Positions 26,652 through 36,078 of a DNA stretch of 64,000 nucleotides are shown here, piece after piece. The notes under the pieces are model-generated. The model saw only the letters and a list, made by a program, of their open reading frames with translations. It did not search any database and was not told where the DNA came from. The number at the start of each line of letters is the position of its first letter. Position 1 is the stretch's first letter. The stretch comes from Sulfurospirillum sp. (lineage in GTDB: Bacteria > Campylobacterota > Campylobacteria > Campylobacterales > Sulfurospirillaceae). Location of the stretch: contig JACUTU010000004.1 of NCBI GenBank assembly GCA_014859685.1, positions 180,295 through 244,294 of the forward strand. The letters run 5' to 3'. Both the position numbers and the translations under genes were made by a program.

Positions 26652-27871
26652 AAATAAGCACTTTTTTTGCACTTTTTTTTTGCACCTCTTTATTTGTAGA
26701 AGCCTCTAGTCTTGAGAAAAAGATAAACGCAAAAGCACAAGATTTGCGAGTAAAAAGCCAAAGTGAACGGACTATTGCCAAAAAACTTGAGCAAGTAGCT
26801 TCTGAGGTTTTGCAAGAACAGAAGGTTTTAATCCAAACAGATGCAGCCATAGAATCCTTAAGCATAAGTATTGAAAAAAATAAAAATCTCATCAAAACAA
26901 AAGAAGAAAATTTACAAGATCTTACAACACAAAATGTAAGCCTTATACAAACAAAAAAAGGCCTAGAAGAAAAAATCACCAAGATAATTGCACAAGATTT
27001 TGCTTTTTATCTTGTAGTCGGCAAAGAATATCAAGATAATATGCAAGCCATTTTGATAGAAGAAGTTATGGCAAAGATGGATGTTATCATGCAAAAAGAG
27101 TTTGTAAAACTCTCGTCACAATATAAAAATATCAATGCCAAGATAGATATGCAAGCAAGTCAGATAGAATCACTCAAAAATTCTATCGAAGAGTTGCACG
27201 CTGAAAAGATTAAAAATACCCAATTGAAGAAAAGTAGAGAAGAGATTATAAAAAATTTGAATAGTAAAAAAGAATCCTATAAAAAAGAGCTTGAAAAGAT
27301 AGAAAAAGAACGACAAACACTCCGAGCAACTCTTGAAAAGTTGAAGATTTTACAAAAAGAGGAAGAGTTGCAAAAACTCCAAGCACTTGAGGAGGCTCAA
27401 AGAAAACAGCAATCACAGCAAAGAGATAAACTCACAGTGAGGCAGATAGGTACATCCTATCAAAATAGTAAAGTGCAAAGTTACAATGGCAAAAAAACAA
27501 TAGCACCGCTTGAGAATTTCAGTGTCAAAAGAAAATTTGGAGATTATATAGACCCTATATACAATATTAAAATTTTTAATGAATCAGTGCTTTTGCACAC
27601 CAATGAACCTGATGCAAAGGTAAGAAATGTGCTTGATGGAAAAATTATTTATGCAAAAGATACTGCCATGCTTGATAAGGTTGTTATCGTGGAAAATAGC
27701 TATGGTATTCACACGATTTACGCCCATCTTTCAAAAATTGCACCAACGATTCAAGTAGGGCAAAAAATCAAAAAAGGGTATATTTTAGGTCGAGTTGATG
27801 GAGATCTTACTTTTGAAGTAACGCAAAAGAGTTATCACATTGATCCACTCCAGCTTATAGAAATTAAATGA
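26648..27871 (+). CDS. EnvC-like murein hydrolase activator, degenerate M23 domain
   Basis: 407 residues. Signal peptide (FFALFFCTSLFVEA), long coiled coil from about 25 to 265, then a LytM/M23 fold from about 295. The fold is recognisable (VVIVENSYGIHTIYAHLSKI) but the first metal motif HxGxD and the final HxH are not there; DGDLTFEV stands where GPHLHFE is expected. It is therefore probably not a peptidase but an amidase activator, as EnvC is. Partners are in the same operon: FtsEX immediately upstream and the amidase AmiA at 33340. Confidence 0.88.
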   Translation: MKISTFFALFFCTSLFVEASSLEKKINAKAQDLRVKSQSERTIAKKLEQVASEVLQEQKVLIQTDAAIESLSISIEKNKNLIKTKEENLQDLTTQNVSLIQTKKGLEEKITKIIAQDFAFYLVVGKEYQDNMQAILIEEVMAKMDVIMQKEFVKLSSQYKNINAKIDMQASQIESLKNSIEELHAEKIKNTQLKKSREEIIKNLNSKKESYKKELEKIEKERQTLRATLEKLKILQKEEELQKLQALEEAQRKQQSQQRDKLTVRQIGTSYQNSKVQSYNGKKTIAPLENFSVKRKFGDYIDPIYNIKIFNESVLLHTNEPDAKVRNVLDGKIIYAKDTAMLDKVVIVENSYGIHTIYAHLSKIAPTIQVGQKIKKGYILGRVDGDLTFEVTQKSYHIDPLQLIEIK

Positions 27872-27922
27872 GCTTTTTAGGTGTTTTATAGTAAAATGCA
27901 AAATTTTGGTAAAAAGAGGTGA

Positions 27923-28651
<729 letters not shown>

Positions 28652-28665
28652 AAAAAGGAAAAATT

Positions 28666-28881
28666 ATGAGAACAGAAGAGATCACAGCAAAGGCACTGCC
28701 AGCTGTTGGTAACGATAGATATAGATTGGTAATGCTTGTTTCAAAAAGAGCAGAGCAGCTTGCAAATGGTGCTGAACCATTAGTAAAGGCAGATAAATCA
28801 AAACAAAAACTAACTGATATTGCGCTTTTAGAAATTGCAAGTGGAAAGATAGTTTTAGAATCCATCACAACTATTGAATAG
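28666..28881 (+). CDS. rpoZ: RNA polymerase omega subunit
   Basis: 71 residues, RpoZ pattern: [21 protein letters not shown] then [11 protein letters not shown] and a short acidic tail. Stabilises core RNA polymerase and, in many bacteria, contributes to the ppGpp site; the ppGpp enzyme gene follows 15 bp later. Confidence 0.93.
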   Translation: MRTEEITAKALPAVGNDRYRLVMLVSKRAEQLANGAEPLVKADKSKQKLTDIALLEIASGKIVLESITTIE

Positions 28882-28896
28882 GCTATAGGCAAAGCT

Positions 28897-31050
28897 TTGG
28901 AAGCTATCATTGAAAAAATTCTTACATGTAAAGACATAGAAACCTCATGTGAGATTTTATATACTTATCAAAAATCACCCTCGATTGAAAAAGCAGTGGG
29001 TTTTTGCATCAAATTTCATGAGGGTCAGTTGCGAAAAAGCGGTGAACCTTATGTGATACATCCCATACTTGTTTCAGCGATTATTTCGAATTTGGGTGGT
29101 GATGAAGATATGGTGGTAGCCGCCTTATTGCACGATGTGGTCGAAGATACTTGTTGCAATATAGAACAGATCAAAGAGTCTTTCAATCCAGAAGTAGCAA
29201 GAATTGTGGAGGGGCTTACAAAGATAGTTGAGATAAGAGATATTGAGCTTATCCCCTCAGATTCAAACAAAAAGATGGTCTCCTCGGCACTGAGTTTTAG
29301 AAAAATGCTCCTAGCGTCTATCAGCGATGTACGCGTATTGGTGGTTAAACTATGTGATCGCTTGCACAATATGCTCACCTTAGGCGTGCTTCCTCCTGAA
29401 AAACGCAAACGAATTAGCGAAGAGACAATGGTTGTATATGCACCTATCGCACACCGTCTTGGGATGTCTTCTATTAAAAATTATCTTGAAGATTTGAGTT
29501 TTTCTTATATCTTGCCAGATGAATATAAAAAAATAGATGATTATATCCTTGAACATAAGCAGCAATTACAACTGCGACTCAATCATTTTATTTCAAAAAC
29601 AAAAAATCTTATGCTCAAAGAAGGTTTTAATGAAAATGAGTTTGAAATACAAAAAAGAGTCAAACACCACTATTCTATTTTTCTGAAAATGCAAAGAAAA
29701 GGGATCTCAATCGAAGAGGTGCTCGATCTTTTAGCTATTCGTATCATTGTGAAAAAATACATCGATTGTTATCGAGTTTTAGGTATCATTCATCAAAATT
29801 TCAATCCTATCATCTCCAGATTTAAAGATTATATAGCTATCCCAAAAGAAAATGGATACCAAACTATTCACACGACAGTTTTTGATGATAAATCCATCAT
29901 AGAATCACAAATACGCACTTTTGATATGCATACAACAGCAGAATATGGTGTGGCCGCACACTGGAAATACAAATCAGGCGGTCTCAACCCCAAACTCCAA
30001 TGGCTCAATGAAATCAAAGATCAAAATGATGAGATAGACAATGTAGAAGAATTTTATGAAACTGCAAAAGATAATTTGTATGTTGAAGATATCGTTGTTT
30101 TTTCGCCAAAGGGAGATATATTTACGCTTCCACGAGGTGCTACTGTGCTTGATTTTGCTTATGAGGTGCATACCGAAGTTGGTTTGTATGCTAAGGAAGC
30201 GTTTGTGAACAAGCAAAAAGTATCGCTTTTAGGTGAATTAAATAGTGGAGATATCATCCGTATTGTAACTTCTGAAACGCCGCAATTTCGTTGTAGTTGG
30301 GCAAATAGTGTCAAGACAGGAAAAGCACGAAATGCTATTGCGAGCAATTGTCGTGCAAAACTCAAAGAGATAAATTATAGAGTTGCTGTTGATCTGCTTT
30401 TGTGGGTTTTCAATGTCAAAGAGCCAAAACTATTGCGATGGCTGAAAAAAGAAAATTTAGATCCAAAAGTTTACAAGGCTGCTACAGATTCTATCTATTT
30501 TCAAGATGTGGTCAATGCCTTGAAAAAATACCCGCTAGCAGATAAGATTTTATTTCCTTTGTTAAAGCGAGACCGTTACAGTATCAAAAAACAAAAATTT
30601 GAAAATATCGTAATCTATTCGCACCAAAATATCTCCGATGTCTTATTTGATTATTGTTGTCATCCAAAAAGGGGTGATGATATCGTTGGTTTTAAAAAAG
30701 GAAGTGAAGTAATCGTGCACCATAAATTTTGCGAGCGAGCCGCAACACTGATGGCACAAAAAGAGCAGATGATTTTTGTAAAATGGACAAGAGAAGCTCC
30801 GGAACGATACAAAATCATCGTGAGTTTAGAAAATAAAAGAGGCTCATTAGCTGAATTTTTAACTTATTTGGCTAAAATGCAAATCAATCTAGTTACCATA
30901 GAACTTGGAAAATCAGACGAAGGACACGCTGATTATTTTGAAATGATTGTTGAATTGCCAGATAAAGAGATGTATTCTGCAAAAGAAAAACTCAAAACAA
31001 AATACCGAGTCATCGAATTTGTATCTATAAATGACGCATATAAAAAATAA
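28897..31050 (+). CDS. spoT: bifunctional (p)ppGpp synthetase/hydrolase
   Basis: 717 residues with complete Rel/Spo layout: HD hydrolase (VIHPILVSAIISNLGGDEDM, LLHDVVEDT), synthetase (FKDYIAIPKENGYQTIHTTV), TGS domain near 385-445 and a C-terminal ACT domain. As the only such gene in the window it should both make and degrade (p)ppGpp. The start is TTG at 28897, 15 bp after rpoZ. A TTACATGTAA palindrome encodes residues 9-12 (LTCK). Confidence 0.95.
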   Translation: MEAIIEKILTCKDIETSCEILYTYQKSPSIEKAVGFCIKFHEGQLRKSGEPYVIHPILVSAIISNLGGDEDMVVAALLHDVVEDTCCNIEQIKESFNPEVARIVEGLTKIVEIRDIELIPSDSNKKMVSSALSFRKMLLASISDVRVLVVKLCDRLHNMLTLGVLPPEKRKRISEETMVVYAPIAHRLGMSSIKNYLEDLSFSYILPDEYKKIDDYILEHKQQLQLRLNHFISKTKNLMLKEGFNENEFEIQKRVKHHYSIFLKMQRKGISIEEVLDLLAIRIIVKKYIDCYRVLGIIHQNFNPIISRFKDYIAIPKENGYQTIHTTVFDDKSIIESQIRTFDMHTTAEYGVAAHWKYKSGGLNPKLQWLNEIKDQNDEIDNVEEFYETAKDNLYVEDIVVFSPKGDIFTLPRGATVLDFAYEVHTEVGLYAKEAFVNKQKVSLLGELNSGDIIRIVTSETPQFRCSWANSVKTGKARNAIASNCRAKLKEINYRVAVDLLLWVFNVKEPKLLRWLKKENLDPKVYKAATDSIYFQDVVNALKKYPLADKILFPLLKRDRYSIKKQKFENIVIYSHQNISDVLFDYCCHPKRGDDIVGFKKGSEVIVHHKFCERAATLMAQKEQMIFVKWTREAPERYKIIVSLENKRGSLAEFLTYLAKMQINLVTIELGKSDEGHADYFEMIVELPDKEMYSAKEKLKTKYRVIEFVSINDAYKK

Positions 31051-31059
31051 AGGAAAATG

Positions 31060-32259
31060 ATGTTGCAAGAGGCATTACATGAGATAAAACGAGGTGTTGC
31101 TGAGATTATAGATATACAGCGCATAGAAGTTTTGCTCAAAAATTACTTCGAAAAAGGGGAGACATATTTTGTGAAAGCAGGATTTGATCCCACTGCGCCA
31201 GATTTGCATCTAGGGCATACTGTTTTGCTACAAAAAATGGCAACATTACAAAAATATGGCGCGACCGTTCAGTTCCTAATCGGCGATTTTACTGGAATGA
31301 TTGGCGATCCAACTGGCAAAAATGAAACACGAAAAAAACTTGATCGAAAAACTGTACTAGCAAATGCACAAAGTTATAAAGAGCAGGTTTTTAAAGTTCT
31401 TGATCCGCAAAAAACTGTTGTGATGTTTAATTCTGAATGGATTGAAAAGCTAGGCGCGACCGGTTTGGTTGAACTAACAACCACTTTCAGTGTTGCGAGA
31501 ATGCTTGAGCGAGAAGATTTTGAAAAACGCTACAAATCCCAAACTCCTATCTCCATCAGCGAATTTCTCTATCCGCTCTTGCAAGGTTATGATTCAGTGG
31601 CTATGCGATGCGATATTGAGATGGGTGGAACGGATCAAAAATTTAACCTATTGATGGGAAGGCACTTGCAGAGAACTTACAATGTTGGCAAAGAACAAGC
31701 GGTTGTAATGATGCCACTTTTAGAGGGACTCGATGGAGTCAATAAGATGAGCAAATCACTTGGCAATTACATCGGTGTAACCGACACTCCTAGCGATATG
31801 TTTGGAAAGATTTTGAGTATTAGCGATACGCTAATGTGGCGATATTTTGAGCTTTTAAGTACAAAAAGTTTGCAAGAGATTGCAGATTTGAAAACAGCTG
31901 TTATGCAAGAAAAAATCCATCCAAAAGCGGCAAAAGAGATGCTAGCACAAGAGATAGTTTCTCGTTATCACAATGCAAATGATGCACAAAAAGCACAAGA
32001 AGAGTTCAACAATATTCATAAAAACAATGAACTTCCATCAGATATGCCAGAGTTTACATGTAAGGGTTCTCTTTGGATAGCCAAAGCTCTTGTAGATTGT
32101 AAACTAACAATTTCAACTTCGCAAGCAAGGCGAGATATCCAACAAGGCGGCGTTCGAATAGATCAAAAAAAGATAAGTGATGAGCAACTACAATTAGATA
32201 AAGGTGAGTATATACTTCAGGTTGGAAAGAGAAAATTTGCAAAATTAAAGGTAATATGA
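31060..32259 (+). CDS. tyrS: tyrosyl-tRNA synthetase
   Basis: 399 residues. Class I motifs: HLGH in DPTAPDLHLGHTVLLQ and KMSKS in NKMSKSLGN; C-terminal S4 domain (TSQARRDIQQGGVRIDQK). AAGGA at 31050-31054 favours the second ATG (31060) over the first (31057). Overlaps the FabK-like gene by 4 bp. Confidence 0.96.
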   Translation: MLQEALHEIKRGVAEIIDIQRIEVLLKNYFEKGETYFVKAGFDPTAPDLHLGHTVLLQKMATLQKYGATVQFLIGDFTGMIGDPTGKNETRKKLDRKTVLANAQSYKEQVFKVLDPQKTVVMFNSEWIEKLGATGLVELTTTFSVARMLEREDFEKRYKSQTPISISEFLYPLLQGYDSVAMRCDIEMGGTDQKFNLLMGRHLQRTYNVGKEQAVVMMPLLEGLDGVNKMSKSLGNYIGVTDTPSDMFGKILSISDTLMWRYFELLSTKSLQEIADLKTAVMQEKIHPKAAKEMLAQEIVSRYHNANDAQKAQEEFNNIHKNNELPSDMPEFTCKGSLWIAKALVDCKLTISTSQARRDIQQGGVRIDQKKISDEQLQLDKGEYILQVGKRKFAKLKVI

Positions 32260-33356
32260 TGACATCAAAAAACCTCAAAATTGGAAAACACACAATCGCA
32301 CATCCAATTGTACAAGGTGGCATGGGACTTGGAATTAGCTGGGATTTACTAGCTGGCAATGTTAGCAAAGAAGGCGGTCTTGGCATTATTAGCGCAGTTG
32401 GTACAGGATACTATAATAACAAACAATTTAGTAAAAAAGATATCAATGCACGACCTTATGAAACTACCAATTTTTACTCAGCCGATGGATTAAAAGCGAT
32501 AGTAAAAAATGCGCGAAAAATTTGTGGTGACAGCCCAATTGGTGTAAATGTTCTCTATGCTATCAATGATTACGGCAGAGTAGTTCGTGATGCTTGCGAA
32601 GCTGGTGCTGATGTGATCATAACAGGTGCCGGATTGCCTACAAATATGCCAGAATTTACAGAAGGTTTTCCTGATGTCGCCCTTGTGCCGATTGTCTCAT
32701 CAGCAAAAGCACTCAAGATTATTTGTAAACGATGGAAACAAAGATATGACAGGTTGCCAGATGCTATCGTTGTTGAAGGACCACTCAGTGGCGGGCATCA
32801 AGGCTTTACTTATGAGCAGTGTATGCAAGAAGAATTTCAGCTTGAAAACTTGATAGCTCCCATCAAAGAAGAGATTAAAAATTGGGGTGATTTTCCACTC
32901 ATCGCTGCGGGCGGTGTTTGGGACCATGAGGATATACTTAAGATGTTCGCATTGGGTGCTGATGGTGTGCAGATGGGAACACGATTTATCGGTACGCACG
33001 AGTGTGATGCAGATATGGCTTTCAAAGAGGTGCTTATCGCAGCTGAAAAAGAGGATATACAACTTTTCAAATCCCCCGTCGGATATCCAGCAAGAGGTGT
33101 GAGAACGCACTTGCATGAACTTGTAGAAAAGCGAGAGGGTCCAAAAGTTCGCTGTGTGAGTAACTGTGTAAGTCCATGCCACAGAGGCGTGGAAGCCAAA
33201 GCGGTTGGTTATTGTATAGCTGATCGATTGAGCGATGCGTATATGGGCAAAAAAGATACGGGACTCTTTTTTACAGGTGCAAATGGATATAAACTCAAAA
33301 AACTTATAAGCGTACAAGAGTTAATGCACAAGTTGGTTCATGGCGAAGATAGCTAG
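32256..33356 (+). CDS. FMN-dependent nitronate monooxygenase/FabK-like oxidoreductase
   Basis: 366-residue TIM-barrel flavoprotein: PIVQGGMGLGISWDLLAGNV, VIITGAGLPTNMPEF, GPLSGGHQG, IAAGGVWDHEDI and GADGVQMGTRFI. The family includes nitronate monooxygenases and the enoyl-ACP reductase FabK; the sequence alone does not separate them, and FabI is more usual in this phylum. A Cys-rich patch (RCVSNCVSPCHRG) near 290-300 is worth noting. Overlaps amiA by 17 bp. Confidence 0.88.
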   Translation: MMTSKNLKIGKHTIAHPIVQGGMGLGISWDLLAGNVSKEGGLGIISAVGTGYYNNKQFSKKDINARPYETTNFYSADGLKAIVKNARKICGDSPIGVNVLYAINDYGRVVRDACEAGADVIITGAGLPTNMPEFTEGFPDVALVPIVSSAKALKIICKRWKQRYDRLPDAIVVEGPLSGGHQGFTYEQCMQEEFQLENLIAPIKEEIKNWGDFPLIAAGGVWDHEDILKMFALGADGVQMGTRFIGTHECDADMAFKEVLIAAEKEDIQLFKSPVGYPARGVRTHLHELVEKREGPKVRCVSNCVSPCHRGVEAKAVGYCIADRLSDAYMGKKDTGLFFTGANGYKLKKLISVQELMHKLVHGEDS

Positions 33357-34788
33357 CCTTTTTCTTTTTTTTGCGCTTACATGTAGCCTCGTTTTTGCGC
33401 AAGAAAAAGCAAATATTGACTTTGGTTCCTATGACAAGAAGATACAATCAGCATCAAGTGATGAGTTATTGCGGGTATTGCATTCCCTCAAAAATATTTA
33501 TATACAATCCATCATTTCAAATGAATCAGATCTCAAAAAAGATGTACTTCAAAGACTCATCAAAGCTTCACAAGCACTGCGACTTGATTTTGAGCATTAT
33601 GAAAAAGAGTTGGCAACACTTCAAAAATTACAGCCTTCTTCTATCAAACAAATCCCTCCAAAGCCTTTGCTAGAACCCAAAAAAGAGCCAACAAGAGAGC
33701 CTGTAGAAAAAAAAGAGCGACCAACAATTACACAACCTGATGTGCTAATGATTACAGATCTCATCACAACAAACCAATCTTTACAACTACAATTTAACAA
33801 AAAAATTGATAAAAATGCTCTAAAATATTTTCAACTCTCATCAAAAAACTCTTTTCGAGAAGTTTTTGATATCAAAGCGGTTTTGTCTAAAAGCTACAAT
33901 ATTCCAACACCAAAAGCACTCAAAGATTTGCGTATCGCACAATTTGATCCACAAACCATTCGTCTTGTTTTAGAGCGTAGTATGACAGTAAAATCTATTC
34001 ACAAGATAGATAACGATACGCTTTTTATCTACTTTGGCGCGAATAAAAAATTGCCAACAGCACCAATAAAAAGTATTACAACACAAGAGGCGAAAAAACT
34101 TTTAGCCACTACAAAAACAATCGTGATAGATGCTGGACATGGTGGTGCAGATGGAGGAGCTGTTGGATATAAAAAGAAGGTAGAAAAAAAAGCCGTTCTT
34201 GCTATGGCGCTTGTTGCACAAAAAGAACTCAAAAAACGAGGCTATAAAGTTTTCTTGACACGAGAAAAGGATAAATTTATTAAACTTCGCGATAGAACAA
34301 AATTTGCCAATGATAAAAACGCCGATATCTTTATCTCTATCCACGCCAATGCTGCTGCACACGAGAGCCAATACCTCACGCACAAGGGATTAGAAACTTA
34401 TTTTCTCTCCAAAGATAGGTCTGAGCGATCAAAAAATGTTGCTGCACTTGAAAACCAATCTGATATCGATGAGATGGACTATTTTTCAAAGCAAACATTT
34501 TTAAATGTCTTCAATCGAGAAAAAATTATAGCCGCTAACAAACTTGCCCTCGATGTGCAACAAGGAATGATCAATCAGCTTCAAAAAAACTATAAGATAA
34601 CAGATGGAGGCGTAAGAGAAGCTCCATTTTGGGTGCTCGTCGGAGCCCAAATGCCATCAATTCTCATAGAAGTTGGCTATATAACAAATCCCACAGAAGC
34701 ACAACGACTCTTTGAATCACAATACCAAAAACTCCTAGCAAAAGGTGTAGCCGATGGAATTGATAGCTACTTTTTAAAAAACAACTAA
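33340..34788 (+). CDS. amiA: N-acetylmuramoyl-L-alanine amidase
   Basis: 482 residues. Signal peptide (ASLFLFFALTCSLVFA), a basic/Pro-rich linker near 100-130, an AMIN-like N-terminal region, and a C-terminal Amidase_3 zinc domain with IDAGHGGADGGAVG, FISIHANAAAHES and the late catalytic Glu in PSILIEVGYITNP. Cleaves the amide between MurNAc and the stem peptide for daughter-cell separation. Last gene of the operon that also has FtsEX and the EnvC-like activator. Its stop overlaps the stop of the convergent CinA-like gene by 4 bp. Confidence 0.93.
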   Translation: MAKIASLFLFFALTCSLVFAQEKANIDFGSYDKKIQSASSDELLRVLHSLKNIYIQSIISNESDLKKDVLQRLIKASQALRLDFEHYEKELATLQKLQPSSIKQIPPKPLLEPKKEPTREPVEKKERPTITQPDVLMITDLITTNQSLQLQFNKKIDKNALKYFQLSSKNSFREVFDIKAVLSKSYNIPTPKALKDLRIAQFDPQTIRLVLERSMTVKSIHKIDNDTLFIYFGANKKLPTAPIKSITTQEAKKLLATTKTIVIDAGHGGADGGAVGYKKKVEKKAVLAMALVAQKELKKRGYKVFLTREKDKFIKLRDRTKFANDKNADIFISIHANAAAHESQYLTHKGLETYFLSKDRSERSKNVAALENQSDIDEMDYFSKQTFLNVFNREKIIAANKLALDVQQGMINQLQKNYKITDGGVREAPFWVLVGAQMPSILIEVGYITNPTEAQRLFESQYQKLLAKGVADGIDSYFLKNN

Positions 34789-35519
34789 TCTAAAACCTTA
34801 CATGTAAATCCTTTTTGTTTTACATGTAAGAGAAAATTACTATAGCATTGCTCTAGCAGATCTTTATCGTATGCGGCAAGGTAGATTTCAACTTGTCTTT
34901 TGCCTGCACTCATTTTTGGTAAAGAGGAGAGTTCTATCTTTTCCGGTAGAGATTTCATGATGTCTATAAGATCACTTTCGCCCGTATCAACTATGAAACT
35001 ATGTGTGTGCGGCTTTGCTTTTGATGCGAAGAGCGTATCGAGTGTCCAAGTTATCATCGGCCATGCCATCGATGGAAAGCCAGGGGTAAAAAAATATCGC
35101 TCAAATAGATAAAATCCTGGAACATTGTTGATTGTATTGTGCAGGAGTTTCGCGTCTTGTGGGAGCATGCCCATATTTATACGGTGTGGGTATGCTTCAG
35201 CGCCAAACTGTTTTTCAATGAGTTCTTTTGCGCCTACATGTAAGCTTAGAGGTTTACATGTAAAGACTTGAGCTGCAATCTTGCGAGTAAGATCATCGGG
35301 AGTTGCACCGATGCCTCCAAAAGAAAACATTACAGCATTTGGATCTTGTTTTATAAATGCAAATGTTTGTTTTATGAGTTCTGGCTTATCTTTGATGACA
35401 AAACTTGCTTGATGGTTGAGTCCTCTTTTGGTAAGTTCTTCATTTATAAATGAAAAATGCTTATCTACCCGCCTTCCATTTAACAGTTCGGTACCTATGA
35501 TAACGCTATAAAAGTTCAT
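34785..35519 (-). CDS. CinA-like molybdopterin-binding-fold protein (COG1058)
   Basis: 244 residues with the MoCF-type fold: FYSVIIGTELLNGRRVDKHF, then FSFGGIGATPDDLTRKIAAQVF and FFTPGFPSMAWPMI. CinA N-terminal relatives are ADP-ribose pyrophosphatase or competence-associated; the C-terminal nicotinamide deamidase is missing here. ATG 35519 has GGAG 9 bp upstream and overlaps adk by 14 bp. The gene holds four TACATGTA palindromes, arranged as two close pairs that each can form a hairpin. Confidence 0.85.
   Translation of the reverse strand: MNFYSVIIGTELLNGRRVDKHFSFINEELTKRGLNHQASFVIKDKPELIKQTFAFIKQDPNAVMFSFGGIGATPDDLTRKIAAQVFTCKPLSLHVGAKELIEKQFGAEAYPHRINMGMLPQDAKLLHNTINNVPGFYLFERYFFTPGFPSMAWPMITWTLDTLFASKAKPHTHSFIVDTGESDLIDIMKSLPEKIELSSLPKMSAGKRQVEIYLAAYDKDLLEQCYSNFLLHVKQKGFTCKVLD
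34797..34830. repeat. paired TTACATGTAA palindromes forming a 12-bp hairpin
   Basis: CTTACATGTAAA at 34797-34808 and its complement TTTACATGTAAG at 34819-34830 enclose a 10-nt T-rich loop. It lies right after the amiA stop and inside the end of the convergent CinA-like gene, where a terminator would be expected. Confidence 0.7.
35235..35263. repeat. second palindrome pair in the CinA-like gene
   Basis: TACATGTAA (35235-35243) and TTACATGTA (35254-35262) enclose a 10-nt loop, the same geometry as the pair at 34797-34830 in the same gene. Confidence 0.65.
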
Positions 35520-36075
35520 GTATAAGAGACTCCATCTCTTGTACCACAGTTTTAATCTCTCTTTCGCCATTTATTACATGGTAGAGATTTTTTGTAGTAT
35601 AAAAAGTCTTGATCTGCTCTTTTGGTTCGTAGTAAACTTTGAGGCGATTTTCAAAAATGGCCATATCATCATCATCGCCACGATTGCGACCAAGCACTCT
35701 TTGTTTTGCAATACTATCACTTACGCGAACATCGATGACCCCTTTGAGATTGATCTTCTCTTGAACGCTCAATGTATCATCAAGCCCGTACATCTGCTCA
35801 ACGCTTCTAGGATAACCATCGATTAGTATGATCGCTTCTTGTGCATTTTGTATCACATTCATGATAGCTTCAAGAACAATGACAACAGGGACAATCTCAC
35901 CTGCATTGATAATGTGGGCTATTTTTTTGCCAATTTTACTGTTGTCTTTAGCGGCAGTGCGAAGAAGATCGCCAGTAGAATAGTGAGCTACATCGCTACT
36001 ACTTTGTGCAATGATTTGTGCATCTGTAGTTTTGCCACTTCCTGGCGCACCTATGATCAAAAAGAGTGATTTCAT
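35506..36075 (-). CDS. adk: adenylate kinase
   Basis: 189 residues, short-lid form. P-loop GAPGSGKTTDAQIIA at 8-22, AMP-site HYSTGDLLR, LIDGYPRSVEQ and the arginine-containing VLGRNRGDDD. Interconverts ATP, ADP and AMP. Lies between aspS and the CinA-like gene on the minus strand, 3 bp downstream of aspS. Confidence 0.95.
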   Translation of the reverse strand: MKSLFLIIGAPGSGKTTDAQIIAQSSSDVAHYSTGDLLRTAAKDNSKIGKKIAHIINAGEIVPVVIVLEAIMNVIQNAQEAIILIDGYPRSVEQMYGLDDTLSVQEKINLKGVIDVRVSDSIAKQRVLGRNRGDDDDMAIFENRLKVYYEPKEQIKTFYTTKNLYHVINGEREIKTVVQEMESLIHELL

Positions 36076-36078
36076 AGG

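Noticed and set aside
28937..31050. Two separate ppGpp enzymes
   Set aside because: HD and synthetase domains are in one uninterrupted frame with TGS and ACT, so a single bifunctional protein is indicated.
32700..33317. Antisense open frame of 205 codons in the FabK-like gene
   Set aside because: Long but composed of low-complexity His/Cys/Phe-rich text typical of shadows; the sense gene is clear.
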